Below are positions 18,552 to 28,161 of a stretch of 64,000 nt of DNA, one piece after another. The stretch spans positions 222,823 through 286,822 of the forward strand of contig DCYB01000002.1 in the NCBI GenBank assembly GCA_002331385.1. Direction: 5' to 3'. Origin of the DNA: Comamonadaceae bacterium UBA2121 (GTDB lineage Bacteria > Pseudomonadota > Gammaproteobacteria > Burkholderiales > Burkholderiaceae_C). A model generated the notes under the pieces. It searched no databases. It was not told the origin of the DNA and saw only the letters and a program-made list of their open reading frames with translations. The translations under genes and the position numbers were made by a program. Numbering within the stretch: position 1 is the first letter of the stretch; every line of letters begins with the position of its first letter.

Positions 18552-19408
18552 AACTGCCCGCATTCCTGAAGCAGCTGAGCGTCCTGCAACTGGCGCTCGG
18601 CTTTTCCATCCTCGTACACGCCGCTTTGCTGTCGGTGCGCTTTGTCGACCCTGAAAGCTTCAACCGCGTGTTCGAGGACACGCCGCTGGAAGTCATTCTG
18701 GTCAACGCCAAATCCACCGAAAAGCCCGACAAGGCACAGGCCGTCGCGCAATCGTCGCTGGCTGGCGGTGGTGAAGCCGCCAGTGGCCGCGCCACCAGTC
18801 CGCTGCCCTATTCCGCGCTGACCGCCGTGGGCGACGATCTGGAAGAAGCACAGCGCAAGATGGACGCCATGCTGGAGCAACAAAACCAGTTGCTCGCGCA
18901 ATTGCGCAAGGAACTCGCCCATTTGCCGCCGCCCGATCCGCGCCCCACTAGCCAGAGCTCGGACCACGAGGTGCAGGAAGAAAAGCGCAAGCAGTTGCTC
19001 AAGATTCTGGCCGAGATCGAAAAGCGCGTGAACGAAGAAAACGCGCGCCCCAAGAAGCGCTACATCAGCCCCGCCACACGCGAAGAGGTGTACGCCGTGT
19101 ACTACGACGCGCTGCGCCGCAAGGTCGAGGACAAGGGTACGGAAAACTTCCCCGAGCAAAACGGCAAGAAGCTCTACGGCGAACTCATCATGATCCTCAC
19201 CGTGAACCATGATGGCCGCGTGCTCGACACCGAAGTCGTGCAGTCATCCGGCAACCGCGCACTCGACACACGCGCTGAAGCCATCGCGCGGGCGTCCGGC
19301 CCCTTCGGCCACTTCGGCCCCGCCATGCGCACCAAGGCCGACCAGATCGCCGTGGTCTCGCGCTTCAAGTTCACCCGCGACCAGACGCTGGAAACCGATG
19401 TGCATTGA
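18548..19408 (+). CDS. TonB-family energy transducer-like protein
   Basis: 286 residues from GTG 18548. An N-terminal membrane anchor (about residues 10-28, LALGFSILVHAALLSVRF) leads to a charged linker with a long predicted coiled coil (EEAQRKMDAMLEQQNQLL onward) and a C-terminal TonB-like fold (YGELIMILTVNHDGRVLDTEVVQSSGN). TonB proteins couple the inner-membrane proton gradient to outer-membrane transporters, but no exbB/exbD is nearby. The linker is acidic and helical rather than the Pro-rich spacer of classical TonB. The role is therefore uncertain. It is cotranscribed and translationally coupled with the upstream RNase. Confidence 0.82.
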   Translation: MKLPAFLKQLSVLQLALGFSILVHAALLSVRFVDPESFNRVFEDTPLEVILVNAKSTEKPDKAQAVAQSSLAGGGEAASGRATSPLPYSALTAVGDDLEEAQRKMDAMLEQQNQLLAQLRKELAHLPPPDPRPTSQSSDHEVQEEKRKQLLKILAEIEKRVNEENARPKKRYISPATREEVYAVYYDALRRKVEDKGTENFPEQNGKKLYGELIMILTVNHDGRVLDTEVVQSSGNRALDTRAEAIARASGPFGHFGPAMRTKADQIAVVSRFKFTRDQTLETDVH

Positions 19409-19441
19409 GGTGCGCCGCGCACTGCCATTGGCCCTGCCCCC

Positions 19442-19489
19442 TCACACTTCCCTTCACACGCCCCTTCACACGCCTCATCACACGACGTA
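19442..19489 (+). repeat. Four-copy 12-bp degenerate tandem repeat
   Basis: TCACAC recurs with an exact 12-base period at 19442, 19454, 19466 and 19478, with variable second halves (TTCCCT, GCCCCT, GCCTCA, GACGTA). It lies between the TonB-like gene and aroE. No function is apparent. Confidence 0.7.
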
Positions 19490-19538
19490 CTGCGGCGCCT
19501 GAGGGCGACTGCGGCCATTCACCCTGGACGGCATCGAC

Positions 19539-20393
19539 ATGAACAACACTTCCAACGATCTGTATTGCGTCATGGGCAACCCGATTGCCCACAGTCGCTC
19601 GCCATGGATTCACGCCCGCTTTGCGGCGTTGACCGGCGAGCCGCTCCACTACGAGCGCGAACTGGTGGCGCTGGACGGCTTTGCCGACGCCGTGCGCGCT
19701 TTTGCGGCACGCGGTGGCCGTGGCTGCAACGTGACCGTACCGTTCAAGCTCGACGCAGCCCGGTTGGCAACGGAGCGTAGCGAACGCGTGCGGCTGGCCG
19801 GTGCGGCAAACACGCTCACACTGCACGCCGATGGCCGCATCAGCGCCGACAATACCGACGGCCTCGGCCTCGTGGCGGACATCACGCGCAATGCCCATGT
19901 GCCCATCGCAGGGCGGGACGTGTTGCTGATCGGCGCTGGCGGCGCAGCGGCTGGCGTGCTGGGCCCGCTCCTGCGCGAGCGCCCGCGCCGCGTGGTCATT
20001 GCCAACCGCACGGTGGCGAAGGCCGATAGCCTCGCCCAGGCCCATGCCGCCATCGCGGCAGAAACCGGCACCGCATTGCACAGCAGCGCCCTGCAACCCA
20101 TCGATGCAGATTTCGACATCGTCATCAACGGCACGGCCAGCAGTCTTGCGGGTGCCGGATCGCCCGTCGCATCCAGCGTGCTGCGCAAGGGCGCTCTGGC
20201 CTATGACATGATGTATGGCGCCGCGGCGCAGGAGTTCATGGATTGGGCCACGGCCCATCACGCCACCGCGCGTGACGGCCTCGGCATGCTGGTGGAACAG
20301 GCCGCCGCCTCGTTTGAAATCTGGCGCGGCGTGCGCCCGCCCGCAGCCCAGGTGCTGGCCGAATTGCGATCGGAGCTGGCGGCAGGACGCTGA
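19539..20393 (+). CDS. aroE: Shikimate dehydrogenase
   Basis: 284 residues. It reduces 3-dehydroshikimate to shikimate with NADPH, in the same pathway as AroG at 9.8 kb. The N-terminal substrate-binding motif NPIAHSRSPWIH (about residues 14-25), the catalytic Lys in NVTVPFK, the ADNTDGLGL block, the nucleotide loop GAGGAAAGV and the C-terminal GLGMLVEQAA are all present. Length matches AroE. It is followed after 26 bases by mtgA on the same strand, an arrangement common in Burkholderiales. Confidence 0.97.
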   Translation: MNNTSNDLYCVMGNPIAHSRSPWIHARFAALTGEPLHYERELVALDGFADAVRAFAARGGRGCNVTVPFKLDAARLATERSERVRLAGAANTLTLHADGRISADNTDGLGLVADITRNAHVPIAGRDVLLIGAGGAAAGVLGPLLRERPRRVVIANRTVAKADSLAQAHAAIAAETGTALHSSALQPIDADFDIVINGTASSLAGAGSPVASSVLRKGALAYDMMYGAAAQEFMDWATAHHATARDGLGMLVEQAAASFEIWRGVRPPAAQVLAELRSELAAGR

Positions 20394-20419
20394 TCGCTGC
20401 ATAGGAGCGTGTTCGTACG

Positions 20420-21154
20420 ATGAAGGCATTTTCGCGCTGGCTCGGTCTGGCCCTGCTCGCATTCATCGCGCTGCAACTGTATTTCGTGCTGCGCGTGGCG
20501 CTGATGGTCGTGGTCGATCCGCAGTCCACCTCTTTTCAGCGCTCCCAGCTGTGGCAGCAATTACAGCCTGAACAGACTGTGCGCTGGCGCCAGCAATGGG
20601 TGCCCTATGGCAGCATCGCCGATACGCTCAAACGCGCCGTCGTCGCTTCGGAAGACGACGGATTCGTGAGCCATGACGGCGTGGACTGGAACGCCATCGA
20701 GCGCGCCTGGGAGCGCAATGCACGCGCCGAAGAACGGGCCGCAGAACTTGCCACCAAACGACCCAACGCACGCCAAAAGCCCGTGCGCATCCGTGGCGGA
20801 TCGACGATCACGCAGCAGTTGGCCAAGAACCTGTTTCTGAGTGGCGAACGCACGCTCGTGCGCAAGGGGCAAGAGTTCGTGCTGGCGCTGTTGCTGGAGC
20901 AGATGCTGACCAAGCAGCGCATTCTCGAGATTTATCTCAACAGTGTGGAATGGGGCGACGGCGTATTCGGTGCACAGGCGGCGGCGCAGCGGTATTTCGG
21001 CAAGAACGCCGCACAACTGAGCAGCGCAGAGGCCGCCCGCCTGGCCGTGATGCTGCCCGCGCCCAAGCGCTTTGAACGGCAACCGCAATCGGCCTACCTG
21101 AACGGCCGCACGCGCATCATCATGGGACGCATGGCGCGCACCGAGCTGCCGTGA
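20420..21154 (+). CDS. mtgA: Monofunctional peptidoglycan glycosyltransferase
   Basis: 244 residues: one N-terminal membrane helix (about residues 9-30) and a GT51 transglycosylase domain. The catalytic Glu is in SEDDGFVSHDG, and the second signature is RGGSTITQQLAKNLFLSGERT; the third, EIYLNSVEWGDGVFG, follows. It polymerises lipid II in the periplasm without a transpeptidase domain. Length and motif order match MtgA. It probably shares a transcript with aroE and converges on the IclR gene. Confidence 0.97.
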   Translation: MKAFSRWLGLALLAFIALQLYFVLRVALMVVVDPQSTSFQRSQLWQQLQPEQTVRWRQQWVPYGSIADTLKRAVVASEDDGFVSHDGVDWNAIERAWERNARAEERAAELATKRPNARQKPVRIRGGSTITQQLAKNLFLSGERTLVRKGQEFVLALLLEQMLTKQRILEIYLNSVEWGDGVFGAQAAAQRYFGKNAAQLSSAEAARLAVMLPAPKRFERQPQSAYLNGRTRIIMGRMARTELP

Positions 21155-21191
21155 GCGGCAGATCTTCAGCGCACGCAGCTTTCTGATCAGA

Positions 21192-22025
21192 TCACGCTGC
21201 CGCCTTGCGCTCGTGCACGTCCGCACGCGGCGCGGCGAGATACGTGCGCGCACCCCCCACAGGGCGCAAAGCCGGAGCCAGCGCCTCACCAATGCGCTCC
21301 GCCGTCTCCAGCACCGTGGGCAGGGAGCGCTTGACCATGCGCTCATCCATCTGCCGCGCAAAGGTGGAATACACCAGCACGCCACGCAACAAGCCTGCAC
21401 TGAAAACAGGCACGGCCAACGCCGCGCTGTCGGCACGCTGCTGCCCATAGCGCACGGCGTAGCCTTGCCTGCGCGTATCGCGGATCATGTGGCGCAGTGC
21501 GCGCAGGTTATCCACGCGGCTGCCGCCGTCCTCGCGCGCGTTCAATTCTTCGATCAGGATGCGGCGCTCCGCCGGATCGCAAAACGACAGATAGGCGCGG
21601 CCCGATGCCGTATCCAGCAACTCGTAGCGGCGGCCCACGCTGGAAGGCCGGATCGCGTACGGGCTGTACGGCATGGTGCAATACACGATGCGGATCTGGT
21701 GGCGGTCGATCACGCCGAGCGAGAGCGGCCATTTGATCGCGTGAGTGGTGCTCACCATGATCGGCGCGGCCACTTCCGCCAACTGCATTTGCGTCGTGAC
21801 GCCGCAGCTCAGATTGCTCACCGCCTGCGTGAGCTGGTAGTGCCCGTAGACATGCGGATCGGTGCGCACGTATTTCTCGGACTCCAGCGTACTCAGCAGC
21901 CGGTGCAACGTGGATTTAGCCAGACCCGTGCGCTGGTGCAGCTCCTGCAGCGTCCAGCTCACGCGCTCATTCATCACGCGCAAGATTTGCAGCGCGCGTT
22001 GCACGGAGCGAACTTCGGTGCTCAT
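21192..22025 (-). CDS. IclR-family transcriptional regulator
   Basis: 277 residues from ATG 22025, where the family-typical MSTEVRSVQRALQIL begins; longer in-frame starts add sequence with no domain character. An N-terminal winged helix-turn-helix (QELHQRTGLAKSTLHRLLSTL, about residues 27-47) is followed by the IclR ligand-binding domain with LDTASGRAYLSF and the late YAVRYGQ-type segment. IclR proteins often control catabolism of aromatic or organic acids. No such operon adjoins: its neighbours are mtgA and ruvC, so its target is unknown. The upstream spacer holds two inverted repeats that could be operators. Confidence 0.92.
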   Translation of the reverse strand: MSTEVRSVQRALQILRVMNERVSWTLQELHQRTGLAKSTLHRLLSTLESEKYVRTDPHVYGHYQLTQAVSNLSCGVTTQMQLAEVAAPIMVSTTHAIKWPLSLGVIDRHQIRIVYCTMPYSPYAIRPSSVGRRYELLDTASGRAYLSFCDPAERRILIEELNAREDGGSRVDNLRALRHMIRDTRRQGYAVRYGQQRADSAALAVPVFSAGLLRGVLVYSTFARQMDERMVKRSLPTVLETAERIGEALAPALRPVGGARTYLAAPRADVHERKAAA

Positions 22026-22462
22026 GCGCGGGCCTCCGGCAGCACCAGCGAAGACACGCCATGCGAAGGCTTGCCGCACAAGAATGAGTTCACGGATGCC
22101 CTCAGGCGGGGTCCGCTGCGCAGGTTCGGCACGACGAAACCCAATGGGCTGCCGTGCCCGGATGGCACATACAACAACACGACTAACGTTCTTTCTTCGG
22201 CCCATTCGCCGGACCTGCTCGTCCTGCTGCGAATGTCCTGTTACGGTGATCACACCCGCGCGCAGACCACCTTGTTCACCAAATGATGCGCATGCCTCTT
22301 TTGTCTCCAGATAGACATGCTCGTTTACCGCTACAGTCTAGAAGCTTCACCAAACTTGTGTTGGTCAATTTCTATCGTTCCACACTTCGGAATCATGCGT
22401 CATTTCTGGATTTTCATGCGACACTTTTACTCAGCGGCAAAGCCTGAAAGGATGGTCTGCGC
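22026..22462. other. Intergenic region between iclR-type gene and ruvC
   Basis: 437 bases with no convincing gene. The right half is AT-richer than its surroundings and holds two inverted repeats, ACCAA-N7-TTGGT at 22349-22365 and a TTCC-N7-GGAA element at about 22379-22393. These may be operator or promoter elements for the divergent genes. No clear sigma-70 promoter pair stands out. Confidence 0.5.
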
Positions 22463-23011
22463 GTGAGAATTCTGGGAATCGACCCCGGCCTGCAAACCAC
22501 CGGCTTCGGTGTGGTGGATGTGAACGGCCATCAACTGCAATACGTCGCCAGCGGAACCATTCGCACCACGCAACTGGCGCGCGGCGATCTGCCCGGTCGG
22601 CTGAAGGTGCTGTTCGAAGGCGTGACAGAAGTGGTCAAGCGTTATCAGCCCGATCAGGCCACGGTGGAAATCGTGTTCGTGAACGTGAATCCGCAGTCCA
22701 CCCTGCTGCTCGGGCAAGCACGCGGCGCGGCGCTGGCAGCGCTGGTGGCGCAAGATCTGCCCGTGGCCGAATACACCGCGCTGCAGATGAAAAAGGCCAT
22801 GGTCGGCCATGGCCGCGCAGCGAAAAATCAGGTGCAGGAAATGGTGCGACGCTTGCTGCAATTGCCGGGCCTGCCTGGCACGGACGCGGCAGACGCGCTC
22901 GGCCTTGCCATCACCCACGCCCATGCCGGGATGGCCATGGCGCGCGTGAGCGAAGTCGCGCCGTTGCAGCGCAAGCAGCACGCCATGTACAAGTCCGGCA
23001 GGAGTTATTGA
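22463..23011 (+). CDS. ruvC: Holliday junction resolvase RuvC
   Basis: 182 residues from GTG 22463, with an AAAGGA ribosome site upstream. RuvC is the endonuclease that cleaves four-way junctions in recombination with RuvAB. The N-terminal ILGIDPGLQTTGFGVV holds the first catalytic Asp (D7), the EIVFVN segment holds the catalytic Glu, and the C-terminal GTDAADALGLAITHAH holds the last two acidic residues. Length is normal. ruvA and ruvB are not in the window. Confidence 0.97.
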   Translation: MRILGIDPGLQTTGFGVVDVNGHQLQYVASGTIRTTQLARGDLPGRLKVLFEGVTEVVKRYQPDQATVEIVFVNVNPQSTLLLGQARGAALAALVAQDLPVAEYTALQMKKAMVGHGRAAKNQVQEMVRRLLQLPGLPGTDAADALGLAITHAHAGMAMARVSEVAPLQRKQHAMYKSGRSY

Positions 23012-23045
23012 CGCCTCCAGCGCATCGCCCAATGCGGCGCCAAGC

Positions 23046-23243
23046 TTAGTTGCCCAGCACCATCGAGGCGATGACGCCCGTGGCAATGGCGATCAGCAGA
23101 TAGTCACCGCCGTATTACACCCACTGGTGGCCACGTGGCGGAGCAGAAAGGCGGTGATAGCGCCAATCGTCCACGACATAACTGCGCGTGCGATAGGCCT
23201 GCGGAATCCGGTCGCCATGCCGTTGCGTGTGCTTCCAACGTCT
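23046..23243 (-). pseudogene. Decayed rcnB-like gene remnant
   Basis: On the minus strand one frame reads RIPQAYRTRSYVVDDWRYH, then PPRGHQWV, an in-frame TAA (23117-23115), and then YGGDYLLIAIATGVIASM to a final stop at 23048-23046. This is the conserved C-terminal pattern of RcnB-family periplasmic proteins (VVDDWR, PPRGxxWV, DYLLxAIATGVI). The nonsense codon is one base from CAA (Gln). Upstream the frame closes at 23246-23244, while a neighbouring frame carries GWVKT-like sequence, so a frameshift is likely; the signal peptide and the Gly/His-rich N-terminal part are missing. It lies between ruvC and thiC. Confidence 0.7.
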
Positions 23244-23285
23244 TTACCCACCCCCGCAGAAGTCGTCACATGGCGCACATTGGAA

Positions 23286-25133
<1,848 letters not shown>

Positions 25134-25255
25134 GGCGGCACTCCTTGGATCTCTCAAATGGAATGCTCCGCAATCGGCTGGATGCAGTGTTGCGCGGTGC
25201 TTCAGCGCGCCCATTCCGGGCGTGTGTTCACCTGCAATGCAGCGTCCAACTGCAG

Positions 25256-25346
25256 CTCTTCTTACGCTGGTACTAACCAGATCAAGTTCGCGGTTCCGGC
25301 GGTCAAGTCCGCCGTCTCAGCACGCCAATACGTGCACCCCGGAGCA
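25256..25346 (-). promoter_or_regulatory. TPP riboswitch (THI element) upstream of thiC
   Basis: The minus strand shows the THI-box pattern in order: CTCCGGGGTGC, GCTGAGACGG, then GAACCGCGAACTTGATCTGGTTAGTACCAGCGTAAG. The CUGAGA and CUUGAUCUGGUUAGUACCAGCGUA segments contact the pyrimidine and pyrophosphate of TPP. The element ends about 120 bases before the thiC ATG. No T-run terminator is obvious between it and the gene, so control of translation start is more likely than termination. Confidence 0.93.
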
Positions 25347-25417
25347 AGCGCGAGTATAGGCGCAAAGAGAAAGATCGCAAACATTTTTGCGAAAAATCAA
25401 AACACCCCGTTCCGAAA

Positions 25418-25594
25418 TCAGACTATTCGCTCGAGAAATAGCACTGCAAAGAACATGAGTGCCGCAATCAGCATCCATTTCAGGATGAGAAAGGCGTAGC
25501 GCTTGTAACGCACCTGACCGGTGCCAGCATAGAACGCGAAGCACACCGCTGCTGCCACAAGGAGCAGCATGACCGCCGCACGGAAGATCAACAT
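25418..25594 (-). CDS. Small two-helix membrane protein, 58 aa
   Basis: From ATG 25594, 13 bases after the lpxC stop, a 58-residue protein with two membrane helices (about residues 6-22 and 35-54) joined by a short basic loop (GQVRYKRY). The frame continues upstream into lpxC in another reading frame, but only this start gives a sensible membrane protein. Proteins of this kind follow lpxC in Comamonadaceae. Function unknown. It is likely translated from the lpxC message. Confidence 0.7.
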   Translation of the reverse strand: MLIFRAAVMLLLVAAAVCFAFYAGTGQVRYKRYAFLILKWMLIAALMFFAVLFLERIV

Positions 25595-25607
25595 GCGCGC
25601 CGCGCCC

Positions 25608-26534
25608 TTACCACGCGTGGGCCGGCATGGCGAAGCCGGCGGGCGCTTGGCGTTCGCTCTCGAACGTGGCCCATTCCCACGACTGCTCGTTGGCCAGCAG
25701 CTCGCGCAGCAGCAGATTGTTGAGGCCGTGGCCCGAGCGGAATGCGCTGTAGGCCGCCAGCAGCGGCTTGCCCACGACGTACAGATCGCCAATGGCGTCA
25801 AGGATCTTGTGCTTCACGAATTCGTCGTCGTAACGCAGGCCGTCCGAATTGAGCACCTTGTAGTCGTCCATCACGATGGCGTTGTCCAAACCACCGCCCA
25901 ACGCCAGGCCGTTGGCGCGCATCATCTCCACATCCCTGGTGAAGCCGAATGTGCGCGCACGTGCGATGTCGCGTGAATAGTTGCCCGAGCCCATGTCGAA
26001 CTCCACGCATTGGCCGGTGGAGTCCACGGCGGGATGGGCAAAGTCGATTTCGAAGCGCAGCTTGAAGCCGTGATAGGGATCGAGCCGAGCCCACTTGAGT
26101 TGGGCACCTTCGCCCTGACGCACTTCCACCGGCTTGATCACACGGATGAAGCGCTTGGGCGCGTTCTGCTTTTCCACCCCCGCGCTTTGCAGCAGGAATA
26201 CGAAAGACGCGGAAGAACCATCCAGAATGGGTACTTCTTCCGCCGTGATGTCGATATAGAGATTGTCGATGCCCAAGCCCGCACAAGCGGACATGAGGTG
26301 CTCCACCGTGTGCACTTTGGCACCACCGACGCCGATGGTGGAGGCCATGCGCGTGTCCACGATGGCCATCGCGCTCACGGGAATGTCCACCGGCTCTGGC
26401 AGATCCACGCGGCGAAACACGATGCCCGTATCAGGCTGGGCAGGCCGCAGCGTCAGCTCCACTCTCTGGCCGCTGTGCAGTCCCACGCCAACGGCGCGGG
26501 TGAGAGTCTTGATCGTGCGTTGCTGAAGCATCAT
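25608..26534 (-). CDS. lpxC: UDP-3-O-acyl-GlcNAc deacetylase (lipid A synthesis)
   Basis: 308 residues. LpxC is the zinc deacetylase that commits precursors to lipid A. The N-terminal QQRTIKTLTRAVGVGLHSG, the zinc-binding HTVEHLMSA (about residues 75-83), the NGLALGGGLDNAIV block and the late FRSGHGLNN are conserved. Two adjacent ATG codons give the start; the difference is one residue. It follows ftsZ, as in most betaproteobacteria, but a terminator lies between them, so it probably has its own promoter. Its presence confirms a lipid A-producing Gram-negative. Confidence 0.97.
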   Translation of the reverse strand: MMLQQRTIKTLTRAVGVGLHSGQRVELTLRPAQPDTGIVFRRVDLPEPVDIPVSAMAIVDTRMASTIGVGGAKVHTVEHLMSACAGLGIDNLYIDITAEEVPILDGSSASFVFLLQSAGVEKQNAPKRFIRVIKPVEVRQGEGAQLKWARLDPYHGFKLRFEIDFAHPAVDSTGQCVEFDMGSGNYSRDIARARTFGFTRDVEMMRANGLALGGGLDNAIVMDDYKVLNSDGLRYDDEFVKHKILDAIGDLYVVGKPLLAAYSAFRSGHGLNNLLLRELLANEQSWEWATFESERQAPAGFAMPAHAW

Positions 26535-26617
26535 GGGATTTTAGGCGATCAGGCCAAAAAATGAGGGGCATTTCTACTATTTCCGCAATAGGAAATAACA
26601 CCACCCGCAATGGCTAT

Positions 26618-26651
26618 AAAAAAGGGAGAAAGCGGTTCACGCCTCCTCCCT
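26618..26651 (-). terminator. Intrinsic terminator after ftsZ
   Basis: On the minus strand GGGAG (26650-26646) pairs with CTCCC (26628-26624), with an inner GCG/CGC, followed directly by TTTTTT. It marks the end of the division cluster transcript before lpxC. Confidence 0.75.
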
Positions 26652-26735
26652 GTCGAATAAAAATGCAACTCGCTTTTATATAACGCACGAGCAGTGCATT
26701 GCGCTGACACGCCACCGTGCACCGCCCGGAATAAG

Positions 26736-26778
26736 GCCCGCCACCGCGAGACTGTGCGACTCGCGGCGGGTGGCGGGC
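26736..26778 (-). other. Large inverted repeat just after ftsZ stop
   Basis: GCCCGCCACC (26736-26745) pairs with GGTGGCGGGC (26769-26778), and an inner GCGAG pairs with CTCGC. There is no T run, so it is probably a 3'-end stabilising structure rather than a terminator. It begins 13 bases past the ftsZ stop. Confidence 0.55.
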
Positions 26779-26790
26779 AAGCCGGACCGA

Positions 26791-27999
26791 TCAGTCCGCC
26801 TGCTTGCGCAGGAACGCCGGAATTTCCAGCTCTTCCATGCCGCCGGACGACAGTGCGTCCACGCGCGCCGTCGCGTGCGTGCGGTTGGTGCGCCAAACGC
26901 TCGGCACCGACATGTTGTCGTAGCCAGGCTGCGCGATGCCACCAGCAGTAGTGCCGCCGACGTTCATGGTGTAGGGCAGGTTGTCCGTGCCGGTGCGCAG
27001 GCCACCCTGCACCACCGAGATCGGCTGGCGACGCGCATTTGCACGCGACAGGCCCGTGGCCACCACGGTGACGCGGATGTCGTCGCCGAGGGTCTCGTCG
27101 TAGGCCGCGCCGAAGATCACGTGTGCGTCTTGCGAAGCGTAGGCGTTGATGGTGTTCATGGCCAGGCGCGACTCGGACAGCTTGAGGCTGCCCTTGCTTG
27201 CCGTCACCAGCACCAGCACGCCCTTGGCGCCCGACAGGTCGATGCCTTCCAGCAGCGGGCACGCGATGGCCTGCTCGGCGGCGATGCGTGCACGGTCCGG
27301 GCCGTTGGCCGTGGCGGTGCCCATCATGGCCTTGCCGGGCTCGCCCATCACGGTGCGCACGTCTTCGAAGTCGACGTTCACCTGGCCGTATTCGTTGATG
27401 ATTTCAGCGATACCGCCCACGGCGTTCTTGAGCACGTCGTTGGCGTGTGCGAACGCTTCGTCCTGCGTGATGTCGTCGCCCAGCACGTCGAGCAGCTTCT
27501 CGTTGAGCACCACGATCAGCGAATCCACGTTGGCTTCCAGTTCGGATAGGCCGTCATCGGCGTTCTTCATACGCTTGCCGCCTTCCCAGTCGAAGGGCTT
27601 GGTGACCACGCCCACGGTGAGAATGCCCATCTCCTTGGCCACACGCGCGATCACGGGTGCTGCACCGGTGCCGGTGCCGCCGCCCATGCCTGCCGTGATG
27701 AACAGCATGTGCGCGCCTTCGATGGCCTGGCGGATATCCTCCACTGCCAGCTCGGCCGCCTCCTTGCCCTTGTCGGGCTTGCTGCCAGCACCCAGACCGC
27801 TGTTGCCCAGCTGGATAGTGCGATGGGCGGTGCTGCGTGTCAGCGCCTGTGCATCCGTGTTGGCACAGACGAACTCCACACCTTGCACGCTGTGGGCAAT
27901 CATGTGCGCAACGGCGTTGCCGCCGCCGCCGCCGACGCCGATCACCTTGATCTGCGTACCCTGGTTGAATTCTTCGGACTCGATCATGTCGATGGGCAT
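26791..27999 (-). CDS. ftsZ: Cell division protein FtsZ
   Basis: 402 residues from ATG 27999, which has an AGGAG site; a longer in-frame start at 28101 is not supported by family comparison. FtsZ is the tubulin-like GTPase that forms the division ring. The GTP-binding tubulin signature AGMGGGTGTGAAPV (about residues 105-118), the early GVGGGGGNAV and the synergy loop (NVDFEDVRTVM) are present. The conserved C-terminal peptide ELEIPAFLRKQ, which binds FtsA and ZipA, closes the protein. It is the last gene of the mraZ-ftsZ cluster. Confidence 0.98.
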   Translation of the reverse strand: MPIDMIESEEFNQGTQIKVIGVGGGGGNAVAHMIAHSVQGVEFVCANTDAQALTRSTAHRTIQLGNSGLGAGSKPDKGKEAAELAVEDIRQAIEGAHMLFITAGMGGGTGTGAAPVIARVAKEMGILTVGVVTKPFDWEGGKRMKNADDGLSELEANVDSLIVVLNEKLLDVLGDDITQDEAFAHANDVLKNAVGGIAEIINEYGQVNVDFEDVRTVMGEPGKAMMGTATANGPDRARIAAEQAIACPLLEGIDLSGAKGVLVLVTASKGSLKLSESRLAMNTINAYASQDAHVIFGAAYDETLGDDIRVTVVATGLSRANARRQPISVVQGGLRTGTDNLPYTMNVGGTTAGGIAQPGYDNMSVPSVWRTNRTHATARVDALSSGGMEELEIPAFLRKQAD

Positions 28000-28161
28000 G
28001 TTGGTGCTCCTGTCACTAATAATTGAAATGCAATTGCCAAAAAATGTGGGGTCGTTTTCACCGTGGTCTGGACTGAAGGCGGAGGTCGAGAACTTCGCCA
28101 TCGGTCATGAAAGGGAGCAGGTGGTCCGGCACGCGCTAGCCAAAGCAGATGGTTGGTCATC

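Noticed and set aside
26736..26778. Terminator call for the large inverted repeat after ftsZ
   Set aside because: It has no T run on the minus strand; the real terminator is at 26618-26651.
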